Shown: positions 17,636-26,783, counted from the first letter of the stretch. The stretch is DNA of 64,000 nt from CABZJG01 sp965659715 (GCA_965659715.1 CBFHXE010000004.1:1-64000); one strand, 5' to 3'. Made by a program: numbers and translations. Notes: generated by a model from the letters alone, not told the origin.

Positions 17636-18373
17636 TTAGCTATATTCCGCAATGTCAACAGGGGTGGGCATTGCCATGTAAGCCGCTGCTGAGACATCCA
17701 CAAACCCCTTTAATCCAAGAATTTGGCGTATGCTGCCGGGAAGGGATGCGATCGCGTGCGAGCAGGCATGTGCCAGCTCATCCAAACAAAATTTCTGCGC
17801 GCAAATCATGGGCAATCCGGGGGTCGGATCGCTTTGGGCGATCTCGAAAAGGTCTTTGGCCCAAGGATCATAGGTTTTAATCAACTGCCAGCTTTGGGCA
17901 TCAATGGCCGCACAATCTGCCTGTCCCTCGGCAACCAAACGCGCCGAATTTTGATGCGAGCCGCTGCGCAAGCACCGGCTTGGGCGGATAGAGTGGCGGC
18001 GCAGATGGGCTATGGGGCCAGCCCAACCAGATTGCGACAGGGGTTCGTTATAAGCAAAGGTTTTATCGTGAAAATCGGATAAATTTGCATCCCTGCTGGC
18101 GATAAAAACTGAAGCATAATACCCCGGTGGGCAGCCCTCTAGCCCGTAATCGGGCGTGCCTACATACTTCACATGCTTGGCCAATTGGGTCCGGTAAGGC
18201 AGGCCGCAGGTTTGGCCCAAAAGCAAATTTTGGTCTCGCCACAGCGGCCATGGATCGGCGCGGCGGGTGAGCTGCGCTGGGCCATAGCCCAGTGTTGTTC
18301 GAATGGCCTGCCACAAACTGTCTGTCGCTGCGCGCATCTCGCGCCGGTCATACATGGGCAGGGTGGCGATCAC
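17636..18373 (-). CDS. PhnD-like substrate-binding domain protein
   Basis: A 245-residue protein resembling the PhnD/TauA-type periplasmic-binding fold, with LLGQTCGLPYRTQLAKHVKYVGTP and YYASVFIASRD; the segment is quoted in parts to stay short. SGSHQNSARLVAEGQADCAAIDAQ is the second-lobe signature. There is no signal peptide and no ABC transporter beside it, so it may act in the cytoplasm as a sensor or be a diverged binding protein. Translation starts at GTG (18371-18373), which overlaps the stop of the TerB-like gene by 4 bp. It is the last gene of a three-gene operon. Confidence 0.7.
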   Translation of the reverse strand: MIATLPMYDRREMRAATDSLWQAIRTTLGYGPAQLTRRADPWPLWRDQNLLLGQTCGLPYRTQLAKHVKYVGTPDYGLEGCPPGYYASVFIASRDANLSDFHDKTFAYNEPLSQSGWAGPIAHLRRHSIRPSRCLRSGSHQNSARLVAEGQADCAAIDAQSWQLIKTYDPWAKDLFEIAQSDPTPGLPMICAQKFCLDELAHACSHAIASLPGSIRQILGLKGFVDVSAAAYMAMPTPVDIAEYS

Positions 18374-18807
18374 GCCTGTGCAGCGCGCCGGCGTGCGGCG
18401 GCATTGTCGACGTCGTTTACCCCGAGCAATTTTGCCACAAGGCGCAGCAGCGCGTCTTCTTCGTCATCGCGCGCGCCATCAGCCAGTGCGATCTGCCAAA
18501 GGGATTCGATTACAGCCGTGCGGTCGACATAGGGAACAGCGTCTTTGATCGCGCGGGTAAAGCGCACAGTATCAGGCGCTTCTTGCTCAAGTGTTTCACC
18601 ATCCTGACGCAACGCGGCGGCACCTGCAGCATCAAGGCCATAGCGGGTTTGCAGCACTCTGTTAATGCGCTGAATTTCACTTTCTGCATAATGATTGTCA
18701 GACCGGGCCACCCGCACTAAAAGGGCAGCAATGGCCAGCCGCGCATCGCTGGGGGCAAGTTCTGTGGGTTGGGAGTCGAGTAAAGATTTCAGTAAATTTG
18801 CGAACAT
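18370..18807 (-). CDS. TerB-like tellurite-resistance domain protein
   Basis: A 145-residue all-helical protein of the TerB-like family, with LAIAALLVRVARSDNHYAESE in the first half and IESLWQIALADGARDDEEDALLRLVAKLLG in the second (quoted as IESLWQIALADGARDDEE and DALLRLVAKLLG). The acidic residues after each helix are the family's putative metal-binding positions. The frame is open further upstream to 18906, but the ATG at 18807, just 1 bp after the DUF1330 stop, starts the conserved N terminus MFANLLKSLL. It is coupled to the PhnD-like gene by a 4-bp overlap. Its function in this operon is unknown. Confidence 0.75.
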   Translation of the reverse strand: MFANLLKSLLDSQPTELAPSDARLAIAALLVRVARSDNHYAESEIQRINRVLQTRYGLDAAGAAALRQDGETLEQEAPDTVRFTRAIKDAVPYVDRTAVIESLWQIALADGARDDEEDALLRLVAKLLGVNDVDNAAARRRAAQA

Positions 18808-18808
18808 A

Positions 18809-19102
18809 TTAGCTGTCGTATCCTTCAACAATAACAAGATTTCCGTCCGAAATGCCTTGGCGTATGGCCAGAGCAGACTTGTATTCTGGGCTTTCATAGC
18901 ACGCAAGTGCGGCCGCGTAATCTGGAAATTCGATCACAACCGATCGGGGATGCGTGGATCCTTCTTTAAGCGTCTGTGCGCCGCCGCGCACGATGAACCT
19001 GCCGCCATACTTGGCAAAGGCAATGGCATTTGCTGCCTTATATTTCTCATAGATCTCAGGATCTTTGACTGTGACCTGCGCAATCCAATACCCCTTAGCC
19101 AT
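18809..19102 (-). CDS. DUF1330 domain protein
   Basis: A 97-residue protein of the DUF1330 family, a dimeric ferredoxin-like alpha/beta barrel fold. Family features are GYWIAQVTVKDPEIYEKY at the start, FIVRGG in the middle and RSVVIEFPDYAAALACYESPEY followed by LVIVEGYD (quoted in parts). The family is often linked to stress or small-molecule binding without a proven reaction. AGGAGGT lies just upstream of the ATG. It is the first gene of the operon that continues into the TerB-like and PhnD-like genes. Confidence 0.88.
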   Translation of the reverse strand: MAKGYWIAQVTVKDPEIYEKYKAANAIAFAKYGGRFIVRGGAQTLKEGSTHPRSVVIEFPDYAAALACYESPEYKSALAIRQGISDGNLVIVEGYDS

Positions 19103-19233
19103 CTGACCTCCTGAAACGCATTTTCTCTAAGTTTACGAGATAGGATCCCATTGAGTGAATTCACCCTTCTATCAGCGTTTTTAGCGCCAATATCTACAGT
19201 CTCGCAAACAATAAACTTAAGTTTGTGCCGCGG

Positions 19234-20877
19234 TCAAACCAGTCGTGATATTTCTTTGGCGGCCCGAATAAAGTCTTTAAACAGCGGGTGCGGCTCAAAA
19301 GGTTTTGATTTCAACTCGGGATGGAACTGCACGCCAATAAACCATGGATGATCTGTCCATTCGACAATTTCCGGCAACCTTCCGTCGGGGGACATGCCCG
19401 AAAACCGCAGGCCCGCAGCTTCGAGCTGTTCGCGATATTTGATGTCCACTTCATAGCGGTGGCGGTGACGTTCATCAATTTCCGTGCTGCCATATATTTC
19501 GGCCACTTGTGATCCGGGGCTCAAACTGGCGTCATAGGCGCCCAGCCGCATGGTGCCGCCTTTATCGTCATCCACCTTGCGCGCAACTTTATGATTGCCC
19601 TGTACCCATTCTTTGAGGTGATAGACCACCGGCTCAAAGCGTTTTCCGCCTGCCTCGTGGTCAAATTCCTCTGATCCGGCATCGTTGACACCAATGACAT
19701 TGCGGGCCGCTTCAATCACCGCCATCTGCATCCCAAGGCATATGCCCAAATACGGCACCTTATGTTCGCGGGCAAACTGCGCGGCTTTTATTTTGCCTTC
19801 AGTGCCGCGTTCGCCAAACCCGCCGGGCACCAAGATCGCATGAAACCCTTGCAAAAGAGGGGCTGCATCTTGGGTTTCAAAGATTTCCGCATCCACCCAT
19901 TCAACATTCACCCGCACCCGATTGGCCATACCGCCATGGGTCAAAGCTTCAGCGATGGATTTATAGGCATCTTCAAGCTGGGTATATTTGCCGACAATGG
20001 CCACATTGACCTGACCTTCTGGATTATAAATCCGATCTGCTACATCATCCCAGCGGGTCAGATCAAGTTGCGGGGCGGGCGCGATGCCAAAGGCATCAAG
20101 CACCGCCTGATCCAGACCTTCGCGGTGATAGGCCAAGGGCGCTTCGTAAATTGATTTTAGATCTTGCGCCGCAATCACGCTTTCGGAGCGAACATTGCAG
20201 AACAAGGCCAGCTTTTCGCGCTCTTTTTCGGGTATCTCGCCTTCGGAGCGGCACACCAAAATGTCTGGCGCCAAGCCGATCGAGCGCAGCTCTTTAACAC
20301 TGTGCTGTGTGGGTTTGGTTTTCAACTCGCCACTGGCTTTGATAAAGGGCAATAGGGTCAGATGCATGAAAATACATTGCCCGCGCGGCTTATCTTGTGA
20401 AAACTGACGGATGGCTTCAAAAAATGGCAGGCCCTCGATATCGCCCACAGTGCCGCCAATTTCACAGAGCATGAAATCCACTTCATCTTCCCCAATAGAA
20501 ATGAAGTCTTTAATTTCATTGGTCACATGGGGGATCACTTGAATGGTTTTGCCAAGGTAATCACCGCGGCGCTCTTTTTCCAAAACGGTCGAGTATATCC
20601 GCCCCGAGGAAATAGAATCGGTTTTAAGGGCGGCAACCCCGGTAAAGCGCTCATAATGCCCAAGGTCCAGATCGGTTTCGGCGCCATCATCGGTGACGAA
20701 AACCTCGCCATGTTCAAACGGGCTCATTGTGCCCGGATCAACATTTAAATAGGGGTCCAGCTTGCGCAGCCGTACAGTATAATTGCGCGCTTGCAGCAAA
20801 GAGCCAACGGCTGCCGATGCTAGACCTTTGCCCAGTGAAGAAACCACGCCGCCGGTAATGAAAATAAATCGAGCCAA
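19234..20877 (-). CDS. pyrG: CTP synthase
   Basis: Makes CTP from UTP, ATP and glutamine. The 547 residues fit the family. The N-terminal synthetase domain shows FITGGVVSSLGKGLASAA (P-loop) and EIGGTVGDIEG. The C-terminal glutamine amidotransferase domain shows PGGFGERG, the nucleophile in GICLGMQ, and VQFHPE. The gene is essential in most bacteria and looks intact. secG lies upstream on the same strand at a 168-bp distance, an arrangement common in Rhodobacterales. Confidence 0.97.
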   Translation of the reverse strand: MARFIFITGGVVSSLGKGLASAAVGSLLQARNYTVRLRKLDPYLNVDPGTMSPFEHGEVFVTDDGAETDLDLGHYERFTGVAALKTDSISSGRIYSTVLEKERRGDYLGKTIQVIPHVTNEIKDFISIGEDEVDFMLCEIGGTVGDIEGLPFFEAIRQFSQDKPRGQCIFMHLTLLPFIKASGELKTKPTQHSVKELRSIGLAPDILVCRSEGEIPEKEREKLALFCNVRSESVIAAQDLKSIYEAPLAYHREGLDQAVLDAFGIAPAPQLDLTRWDDVADRIYNPEGQVNVAIVGKYTQLEDAYKSIAEALTHGGMANRVRVNVEWVDAEIFETQDAAPLLQGFHAILVPGGFGERGTEGKIKAAQFAREHKVPYLGICLGMQMAVIEAARNVIGVNDAGSEEFDHEAGGKRFEPVVYHLKEWVQGNHKVARKVDDDKGGTMRLGAYDASLSPGSQVAEIYGSTEIDERHRHRYEVDIKYREQLEAAGLRFSGMSPDGRLPEIVEWTDHPWFIGVQFHPELKSKPFEPHPLFKDFIRAAKEISRLV

Positions 20878-21045
20878 GGCTCACCCCCGTGATATTCATT
20901 GCGCTGAACGCGCAAAATAAGTGCCCATACATGCCCGAATTGGCGCAGGTTCACGGGAGTAAACTCATATAGGATTCGCAACCTTAATGCAATAAGACCG
21001 CAAGATAATGTTGAGGTCTTATGGATAGTATCAATCAGTAGTGTA

Positions 21046-21414
21046 TTAGTCGGCGCTTGGAACCAGTGGCGCTGTATCTTCTGGATCAGGTGGCAACAAG
21101 GCGTCGGCATCCGGTAAAGCCGGGGCTGTTGCCGCGCCTTCGGTGCTTTGAATTCCCAACCGGTCGATCACCGAGGACCCTGCTGACTTGCGCGCTGCAA
21201 TCACTGTCAAGCTGAGCGAAGTGATGATAAAAGCAACCGCCAAAATCCAAGTGACTTTCGTTAAAGCCGAGGCTGCGCTGCGGCCCGACATCACGCCGCC
21301 ACCGCCGCCACCGCCGCCAAGTCCAAGACCGCCGCCCTCTGAGCGTTGCAGCAGCACAACACCGACCAAAGCCAGTGCCAGCAAAAGGTGGATAGTAAGA
21401 ACGACGTTTTCCAT
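21046..21414 (-). CDS. secG: Preprotein translocase subunit SecG
   Basis: A small subunit of the SecYEG channel in the inner membrane, 122 residues. The first transmembrane helix is VVLTIHLLLALALVGVVLLQ. It is followed by the family motif RSEGGGLGLGGG with an unusually long glycine run (eight consecutive Gly), the MSGRSAASALTK loop and a second helix, then an Ala/Pro/Asp-rich tail typical of alphaproteobacteria. I chose ATG 21414 because the conserved N terminus starts there, although the frame is open further upstream. The glycine codons form a GCC-type simple repeat on the top strand. Confidence 0.92.
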   Translation of the reverse strand: MENVVLTIHLLLALALVGVVLLQRSEGGGLGLGGGGGGGGVMSGRSAASALTKVTWILAVAFIITSLSLTVIAARKSAGSSVIDRLGIQSTEGAATAPALPDADALLPPDPEDTAPLVPSAD

Positions 21415-21519
21415 AGAGCCTCGTGTATCGCTGTTAGGCGCTAGATAGGAAAGTTTTCCCTCCGAGGCAAGGGGCAATACCATCTTGACCCGAGCGAATC
21501 CTCTGCGCAGAGTGACTCT

Positions 21520-22140
21520 ATGCCACATGATGCCCATGACCATGATCAACCGCACAGCCTTTTGCCCTCTGATCCAGCGCTGAGGGTCAAAGCGCTTGAG
21601 ACACTTTTGATCGGCAAAGGGTTGGTTGATCCGGCCACGCTTGATGAAATTATTGATACCTATCAAACAAAAATCGGTCCTCAGAATGGCGCAGAAGTGG
21701 TGGCGCGGGCCTGGAGCGATGATGCGTTTCGTGATCTGCTGTTTAATGACGCCACGGCTGCGGTGTCACAGATGGGGTTTTATGGCCGTCAGGGCGAACA
21801 TATTGTGGCGGTTCAAAATGCGGATAATGTGCACAACCTTGTTGTGTGCACCTTGTGCAGTTGTTATCCATGGCCGCTTTTGGGCATTCCTCCGGGCTGG
21901 TATAAATCGGATGCCTACCGCGCACGGGCCGTGCGCGAGCCGCGCAAAGTGCTGGCCGAATTTGGCGTAACACTGCCCGAAAATGTCTCTGTTAAGGTTT
22001 GGGATAGTACTGCAGAAATCCGTTATCTTGTGGTGCCGCAACGGCCCGCGGGCACCGAAGGATGGGACGTGAAGGATTTGGCAAATCTAATCACCCGCGA
22101 TGCCATGATCGGCACCGGTTTGATTGCAGCCCCGTCATGA
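21520..22140 (+). CDS. nthA: Nitrile hydratase alpha subunit, cobalt-type motif
   Basis: The catalytic metal subunit of nitrile hydratase, which hydrates nitriles to amides in the cytoplasm. The metal-claw sequence VCTLCSC spans residues 109-115 (Cys110, Cys113, Ser114, Cys115). A Thr at the second position is the usual mark of cobalt enzymes, while iron enzymes have Ser. It is 206 residues, a normal length, with the conserved YPWPLLGIPPGWYKS just after. A His-rich N terminus (MPHDAHDHDQPH) is notable. The stop overlaps the beta gene start (ATGA). No amidase is in the window. Confidence 0.93.
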   Translation: MPHDAHDHDQPHSLLPSDPALRVKALETLLIGKGLVDPATLDEIIDTYQTKIGPQNGAEVVARAWSDDAFRDLLFNDATAAVSQMGFYGRQGEHIVAVQNADNVHNLVVCTLCSCYPWPLLGIPPGWYKSDAYRARAVREPRKVLAEFGVTLPENVSVKVWDSTAEIRYLVVPQRPAGTEGWDVKDLANLITRDAMIGTGLIAAPS

Positions 22141-22814
22141 GCCGGCTCCATGATATGGGCGGCCGCTTTGGCGATGGACCGGTGGATCCCGAGCCCGCAG
22201 ATGCGCCGGTTTTTGCCGAAGAGTGGCACGCGCGCGCATTGGCGGTAACGCTGGCGGCCGGAAGCCTCGGCCTATGGACACTGGATGCATCGCGCCATTC
22301 GCGCGAGCGGCTGCTGCCGGCTGATTATGCGGTGTTTACCTATTATGAAAAATGGATATCAGCGCTGTGCAATATGCTGGTTGAGCATGACGTTCTAAGC
22401 CGCGCCGAGCTGCAAAGCGCAGCGGCCGACAGCAAACCATCGCCGCTTCAGGCGCGCCGGTTGACGCCCGATAAAGTTGCCAAAGTTCTGTCAAGCGGCG
22501 GTCCTACCGAACGCGAGAGCAATAAAAAGCCACGCTTTGCCATTGGCGACGCGGTGCGCGCGGGTTCGGGGCAAAACCAGATGATCAACGGAGGCCACAG
22601 CCGATTGCCGTCCTATGCAGCCGGAAAAAAAGGCCGTATTGTGCAGTGCTACGGCGCACATGTGTTTCCGGATGCCAATGCCCATGGGCAGGGCGAAGCG
22701 CCCGAGCCACTTTACTGCGTGGCCTTTCGGGCCGATGTGCTTTGGGCGCATGCTGAAAGCCCCGACGACGAAGTGATGCTTGATCTATGGCAAAGTTATC
22801 TGGAGCCGATGTAA
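22137..22814 (+). CDS. nthB: Nitrile hydratase beta subunit
   Basis: A 225-residue subunit that pairs with the alpha subunit to form the active-site cavity. It starts MSRLHDMGGRFGDGPV, the typical beta N terminus. A helical region follows with FAEEWHARALAVTLA, and the C-terminal SH3-like barrel includes RFAIGDAVRA and LYCVAFRADVLWA. The ATG at 22137 overlaps the alpha stop, and the stop overlaps the accessory-gene start by 1 bp. The alpha-then-beta order is more common in iron-type operons, although the alpha motif is of cobalt type. Confidence 0.93.
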   Translation: MSRLHDMGGRFGDGPVDPEPADAPVFAEEWHARALAVTLAAGSLGLWTLDASRHSRERLLPADYAVFTYYEKWISALCNMLVEHDVLSRAELQSAAADSKPSPLQARRLTPDKVAKVLSSGGPTERESNKKPRFAIGDAVRAGSGQNQMINGGHSRLPSYAAGKKGRIVQCYGAHVFPDANAHGQGEAPEPLYCVAFRADVLWAHAESPDDEVMLDLWQSYLEPM

Positions 22815-23137
22815 TGCAAGCTGCGCCGCAGCCGGTTTTTGAACAGCCATGGCATGCTCAGCTTTTTGCGCTAAGCGTGGCGCTGCACGCGCAAGGACTT
22901 TTTAGCTGGCCGGATTGGACAAAACGCTTTGGCGCAAGGCTTAAACACAATGGCGCCGACCATGAGCTTAATGGCGGTGACGATTATTTTACCGCGTGGC
23001 TGGAAACGCTCGAAGAGCTGCTGGTCGAGCGCGATCCAGAGGATCAGCGCCAGTTATCTGATTTGCACGCCGCATGGACCGAGGCCCATTTGAGCACGCC
23101 GCACGGCAGCCCGGTTGCCATTAAAGTTAAAAAATAA
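22814..23137 (+). CDS. Nitrile hydratase accessory protein
   Basis: A 107-residue protein homologous to the N-terminal helical part of the beta subunit: FEQPWHAQLFALSVALHAQG here against FAEEWHARALAVTLAAGSLG in beta. Proteins of this kind (P14K/NhlE class) help load the metal into the alpha subunit of cobalt nitrile hydratases. The start ATG at 22814 shares one base with the beta stop (TAATG), so it is the third gene of a coupled operon. Its presence supports the cobalt assignment. Confidence 0.85.
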   Translation: MQAAPQPVFEQPWHAQLFALSVALHAQGLFSWPDWTKRFGARLKHNGADHELNGGDDYFTAWLETLEELLVERDPEDQRQLSDLHAAWTEAHLSTPHGSPVAIKVKK

Positions 23138-23222
23138 ACCAGTTTGGTGCTTTTCGAGGTTTTCTAGCGCGGCCAGGGCCGCTATACCGACGCGGGTTTG
23201 ACGCAGATCGGAAAGGTCAAAA

Positions 23223-24514
23223 ATGGCAAACGTCGTCGTGGTTGGCGCCCAATGGGGCGACGAAGGCAAAGGAAAACTGGTCGATTGGCTCAGCGAGCGC
23301 GCCGATGTCATCGTGCGGTTTCAAGGCGGTCACAATGCTGGCCATACTCTGGTGATTGACGGCAAGGTTTATAAACTGTCGCTGCTGCCGTCAGGGATTG
23401 TGCGCAGCGGTAAGTTGTCGGTCATAGGCAATGGTGTGGTTCTAGACCCATGGCATTTAAAAGAAGAGATTGCCAAGCTGCAGGGCCAAGGTGTGCAAAT
23501 TTCGCCCGAAATCTGATGATTGCGGAAAACACGCCGCTGATATTACCGGTACACTCCGAACTAGATCAGGCCCGCGAACGACAGAATAAAGTCGCCAAAA
23601 TTGGCACCACGGGGCGCGGCATCGGTCCGGCTTATGAAGATAAAGTTGGCCGCCGCGCGATCCGTGTGTCCGATTTGGCCGATCTTGATACGCTTAAAGC
23701 ACGCATAGAGCGTTTAGCTGTACACCATGATACCCTGCGCCGTGGTATGGGTATGGCCGAGGTGGATACCGACGCGCTTCTTGCCAAGTTGAATGACATC
23801 GCGCCGCTGGTTCTGCAATTTGCAGCGCCGGTCTGGAAGGTGCTGGCCGAAGAGCGCAAAGCCGGTAAACGGATATTATTCGAGGGCGCGCAAGGCAGCC
23901 TGTTGGATGTTGATTTTGGCACCTATCCCTTTGTGACATCGTCCAATGTGATTGCGGGCCAAGCGGCCACCGGATCTGGCATGGGGCCGGGCTCGATTGA
24001 TTTTGTGCTTGGCATTGTCAAAGCCTATACAACGCGGGTTGGCGAAGGCCCGTTTCCGACCGAGCTTGATGATGCAGACGGTCAACGCTTAGGCGAACGC
24101 GGCCATGAGTTTGGCGTGGTGACCGGACGCAAACGCCGCTGCGGTTGGTTTGATGCCGCTTTGGTGCGCCAGACCTGCGCTACATCGGGCGTGAAAGGCA
24201 TTGCCTTTACCAAGCTGGATGTGCTGGACGGCTTTGAGACGCTAAAAATCTGCGTTGGATATGAGCTAGACGGTAAGACGCTAGACTATCTTCCTTTTGC
24301 CGCAGATCAGCAGGCGCGCTGCGTGCCGATTTATGAAGAAATGGACGGCTGGTCCGACAGCACAGAGGGCGCCAGAAGCTGGGCAGATCTCCCGGCCAAC
24401 GCAATTAAATATGTGCGCCGCGTGGAAGAGTTGATTGAATGCCCAGTTGCGCTAGTTTCAACCTCACCAGAGCGTGAGGATACGATTTTGGTCACCGACC
24501 CGTTTCAAGACTAA
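23223..24514 (+). pseudogene. purA: Adenylosuccinate synthetase, frameshifted as given
   Basis: The protein converts IMP, aspartate and GTP to adenylosuccinate in AMP synthesis. The N-terminal part is intact: GAQWGDEGKGKLVDWL and GGHNAGHTL. It then hits a stop at 23514-23516 after ISPEI. The rest continues one frame over, from NLMIAENTPLILP through GTTGRGIGPAYEDK and the end at 24514. Restoring one A in the run at 23509-23511 joins both parts into ISPENLMIAEN and gives 430 residues, the normal size. Since purA is needed for purine synthesis, a missing base in the assembly is the likeliest cause; a true mutation would give a purine requirement. AAAGG precedes the ATG. Confidence 0.9.
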
Positions 24515-24531
24515 CCGAACTGCGAGAAGAC

Positions 24532-24747
24532 ATGGCCCTAAGTTACAAAGCCCGCCGCCGCTGGTCACTGGTGATTTTATTGATCGGCCTGCCGCTTTAT
24601 GTCGTGGTGGCTGTTGGCGTTATCGGATTATTTGATCGCCCACCGATCTGGCTTGAGTTGCTCATTTACGTATCTTTAGGCGTGCTTTGGGCACTGCCGT
24701 TTAAATTTATCTTTCGCGGCATAGGGCAGGCTGACCCTGACCAGTAG
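24532..24747 (+). CDS. DUF2842 family membrane protein
   Basis: A 71-residue protein with two transmembrane helices, LVILLIGLPLYVVVAVGVIGLF and LELLIYVSLGVLWALPFKFIF (each quoted once in part: LVILLIGLPLYVVVAV and LLIYVSLGVLWALPF). It begins with a basic stretch, SYKARRRWS. It matches DUF2842, a small alphaproteobacterial family commonly found next to purA. GAGAAG is upstream of the ATG, and it follows purA by 17 bp, probably in one transcript. The function is unknown. Confidence 0.85.
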   Translation: MALSYKARRRWSLVILLIGLPLYVVVAVGVIGLFDRPPIWLELLIYVSLGVLWALPFKFIFRGIGQADPDQ

Positions 24748-24780
24748 CAGGCTAAAGTAGCGCCGCGCTTGCGCATCACT

Positions 24781-25836
24781 TTAGTGCAAAATCTGGTCGG
24801 GCAATTGATAGCCAATTTTATCCTTGCAGATTTCATATGTTCCATCCTCAAGAGCCTTTACTTTTCCCTGTTCAATCAAGGCGTTGAAAATGCCCATATA
24901 AGTCCGGCGCACGAAAGGACTTTCGGACACTTCACGCGTGCGGCTAAAAACATTACGTCGGACAAAAGTTTCGCGCTTTAAAACGAACGATAAATAGCTT
25001 GCGGCCGCTTCTATCTGGGCCTCTAGCGTGGTCGCTTTGACCCGTTCAGCATAAGTTGCGAAATCAATCGGGGTTTCGATTGGATTGTTTTCAGCTATCT
25101 CTGCGGCGGCGGCTTTTGGGGCATCAACGCGTTGATCTTCCACCAATCGAAGTGGTTTGGGCATTGGGCTGTCATTGCCCCCTACCGAAGGGGCGTCTTG
25201 CGAAGAGGGGTTCGGCGCGAAATGTGTCGAGGACGACATCTTTAATATATCGTTGGTCGCAGGATCAGTTGGAACTTCGCCCCTATTCGCGGCAACCGCT
25301 GCCCGCAAATGCGCCAGTGCGTTGCGCCGACGGCTTTGACCGGGGTGGGCCATTTTTTGGTCTGTTTGCTTCAGCAATCGCGAAACATCTTGTTGCTCTT
25401 GGCGCAAAACCTGTTGCCTTAGGCGCGCTGGCTGCATTTCTTTCGGTATATTTTGCTGTTCGTCTTCAAGACTGGTTGAATTCAAGGACAGCATTTCGGT
25501 TAAATTATCCTCAAAGGAGCTTTTCTGAGCCTCCTGACGGGGTGACGTTTCCACAGCTGCCAAAGGCGAGGGTACTTTGGTTGTCCGCGCGGTATTTTCT
25601 GCAGGTTGGATTTGATTTTCTGTCTCATTTGCCTGCAAGGTTCTGTTATCAGGGACAGGTTTTGGTGCTTCCAAGGGTTGCTCTTTCTTGGCCAAGACCG
25701 GCTTACGTATTACTTTGATCACAGGCTTAACGATAGAAGGAGCCGTGGTAGCAGGCGGCAAATCAACCGGTTTTTGCAAAGAATTTGCCAAAGATACCGC
25801 CGCCGGTTGTGAATTGGGCGCAGCGCTTTGTGCTCC
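24781..25836 (-). pseudogene. C-terminal part of a long disordered protein, cut off by an in-frame TAG
   Basis: This is the downstream part of the frame that starts at 26646. Reading continues in the same frame after the TAG at 25837-25839. The only early start is a TTG at 25791 with no good ribosome site. About 250 residues are low-complexity, rich in Pro, Gln, Asn and Lys. The final 90 residues form a conserved-looking helical domain, with DFATYAERVKATTLEAQIEAA and a last stretch GIFNALIEQGKVKALEDGTYEI (quoted in parts). It is unlikely to be made separately. If TAG were sense, the whole protein would be 621 residues. Confidence 0.7.
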
Positions 25837-26646
25837 CTAAGATGACACTTCGGAGGTGCTGTTTTTAGGAAAATCGGTTGGCACCTCTATTGGCTCTGGA
25901 CGGGGTTCGTCCAAAACTTTGCCGGGTTCATCCATTTTAGCGGGGTCGCTTTGTGCTCTGCCTTTGTTCGGTTCAGAGCTTAAATCATCAAAAATAATTT
26001 CCAGCGGTTTTTGCGCTGTGCCGGTGGTTTTCAAATCCACTGGGTTTTGATTTTCCGTGTGCACTTGGCGGATTTGTGCAGGGATTTGTGTGCTCAAGTC
26101 AGCTTCTACTTGTGTTTCTTGCTCTGCCGAGATCGTGAGAGGTGGAGGCGCCGGATATGATGCAGACTTTTCTTTTCTTGATGGTGGGATCACCTCGTGG
26201 TCTGCAAAAAAGTTTTCAACAGGTTCGGCCTGGGCCGCCTTATTGTCGTGCCATATCTTGGTTTGGTCATTTTCATCGTCGCTGTTGGTTCCACGGTTGG
26301 TGAGGGCTTTAATCCGCTCTACGCGCACAGTTAGAGTGGTCTCTAGGCCAGATGATTTAGCGTTAAAAGTGCTTGGCTCTGGGGTCTCGGGCTCTGCCGG
26401 AGACAGTACAACATTAGTGCCCTGAGTTCGGGCCGTCAGTTTTTGTGAGGAATTGCGCGATGCAAGCTCGCTTATGAGCCCCGGATCTAAGTCGGGGGGA
26501 TTGGCAGCAAAGTAGCGATCATCAGAGGCCAAATCGCGAAAATACTCAGCTATGGCTTTCATAGCGCCAAACGAATCGGTAAACCCCTCCAAAGTGCAGG
26601 AAAAGGTGCCATAGGACACTGTGAGTACTTTGCTTTCAATTCCCAT
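25837..26646 (-). CDS. N-terminal part of a roseobacter disordered protein, ends at premature TAG
   Basis: A 269-residue product as written. The first 65 residues are well ordered, with VSYGTFSCTLEGFTDSFG and AIAEYFRDLASDDRYFAANPP. I remember this N terminus as characteristic of long, uncharacterised Rhodobacterales proteins. The rest is a low-complexity linker rich in Pro, Glu and Lys. The conserved C-terminal domain lies after the TAG, in the same frame. There is no signal peptide or transmembrane helix. A nonsense mutation or a base error is likelier than a true end here. The function is unknown. Confidence 0.7.
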   Translation of the reverse strand: MGIESKVLTVSYGTFSCTLEGFTDSFGAMKAIAEYFRDLASDDRYFAANPPDLDPGLISELASRNSSQKLTARTQGTNVVLSPAEPETPEPSTFNAKSSGLETTLTVRVERIKALTNRGTNSDDENDQTKIWHDNKAAQAEPVENFFADHEVIPPSRKEKSASYPAPPPLTISAEQETQVEADLSTQIPAQIRQVHTENQNPVDLKTTGTAQKPLEIIFDDLSSEPNKGRAQSDPAKMDEPGKVLDEPRPEPIEVPTDFPKNSTSEVSS

Positions 26647-26783
26647 AGGGCAGCTTACCTTCGAGTTTGTCTATAAATTACCTAACATGACAAAATCGAC
26701 AAAAAACAAACGAATCTAGGGATAATCATGTATGATTTCATGGCCATATTAAGGCAGAGTGGAATTTGTGAGGAAATTTTGTC

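Noticed and set aside
20535..20717. Antisense frames inside pyrG, pepF and other genes
   Set aside because: They are shadows of well-identified genes with no family likeness or ribosome sites.
21294..21316. GCC-type repeat as a regulatory microsatellite
   Set aside because: It encodes the glycine run of SecG, which is usual in this family.
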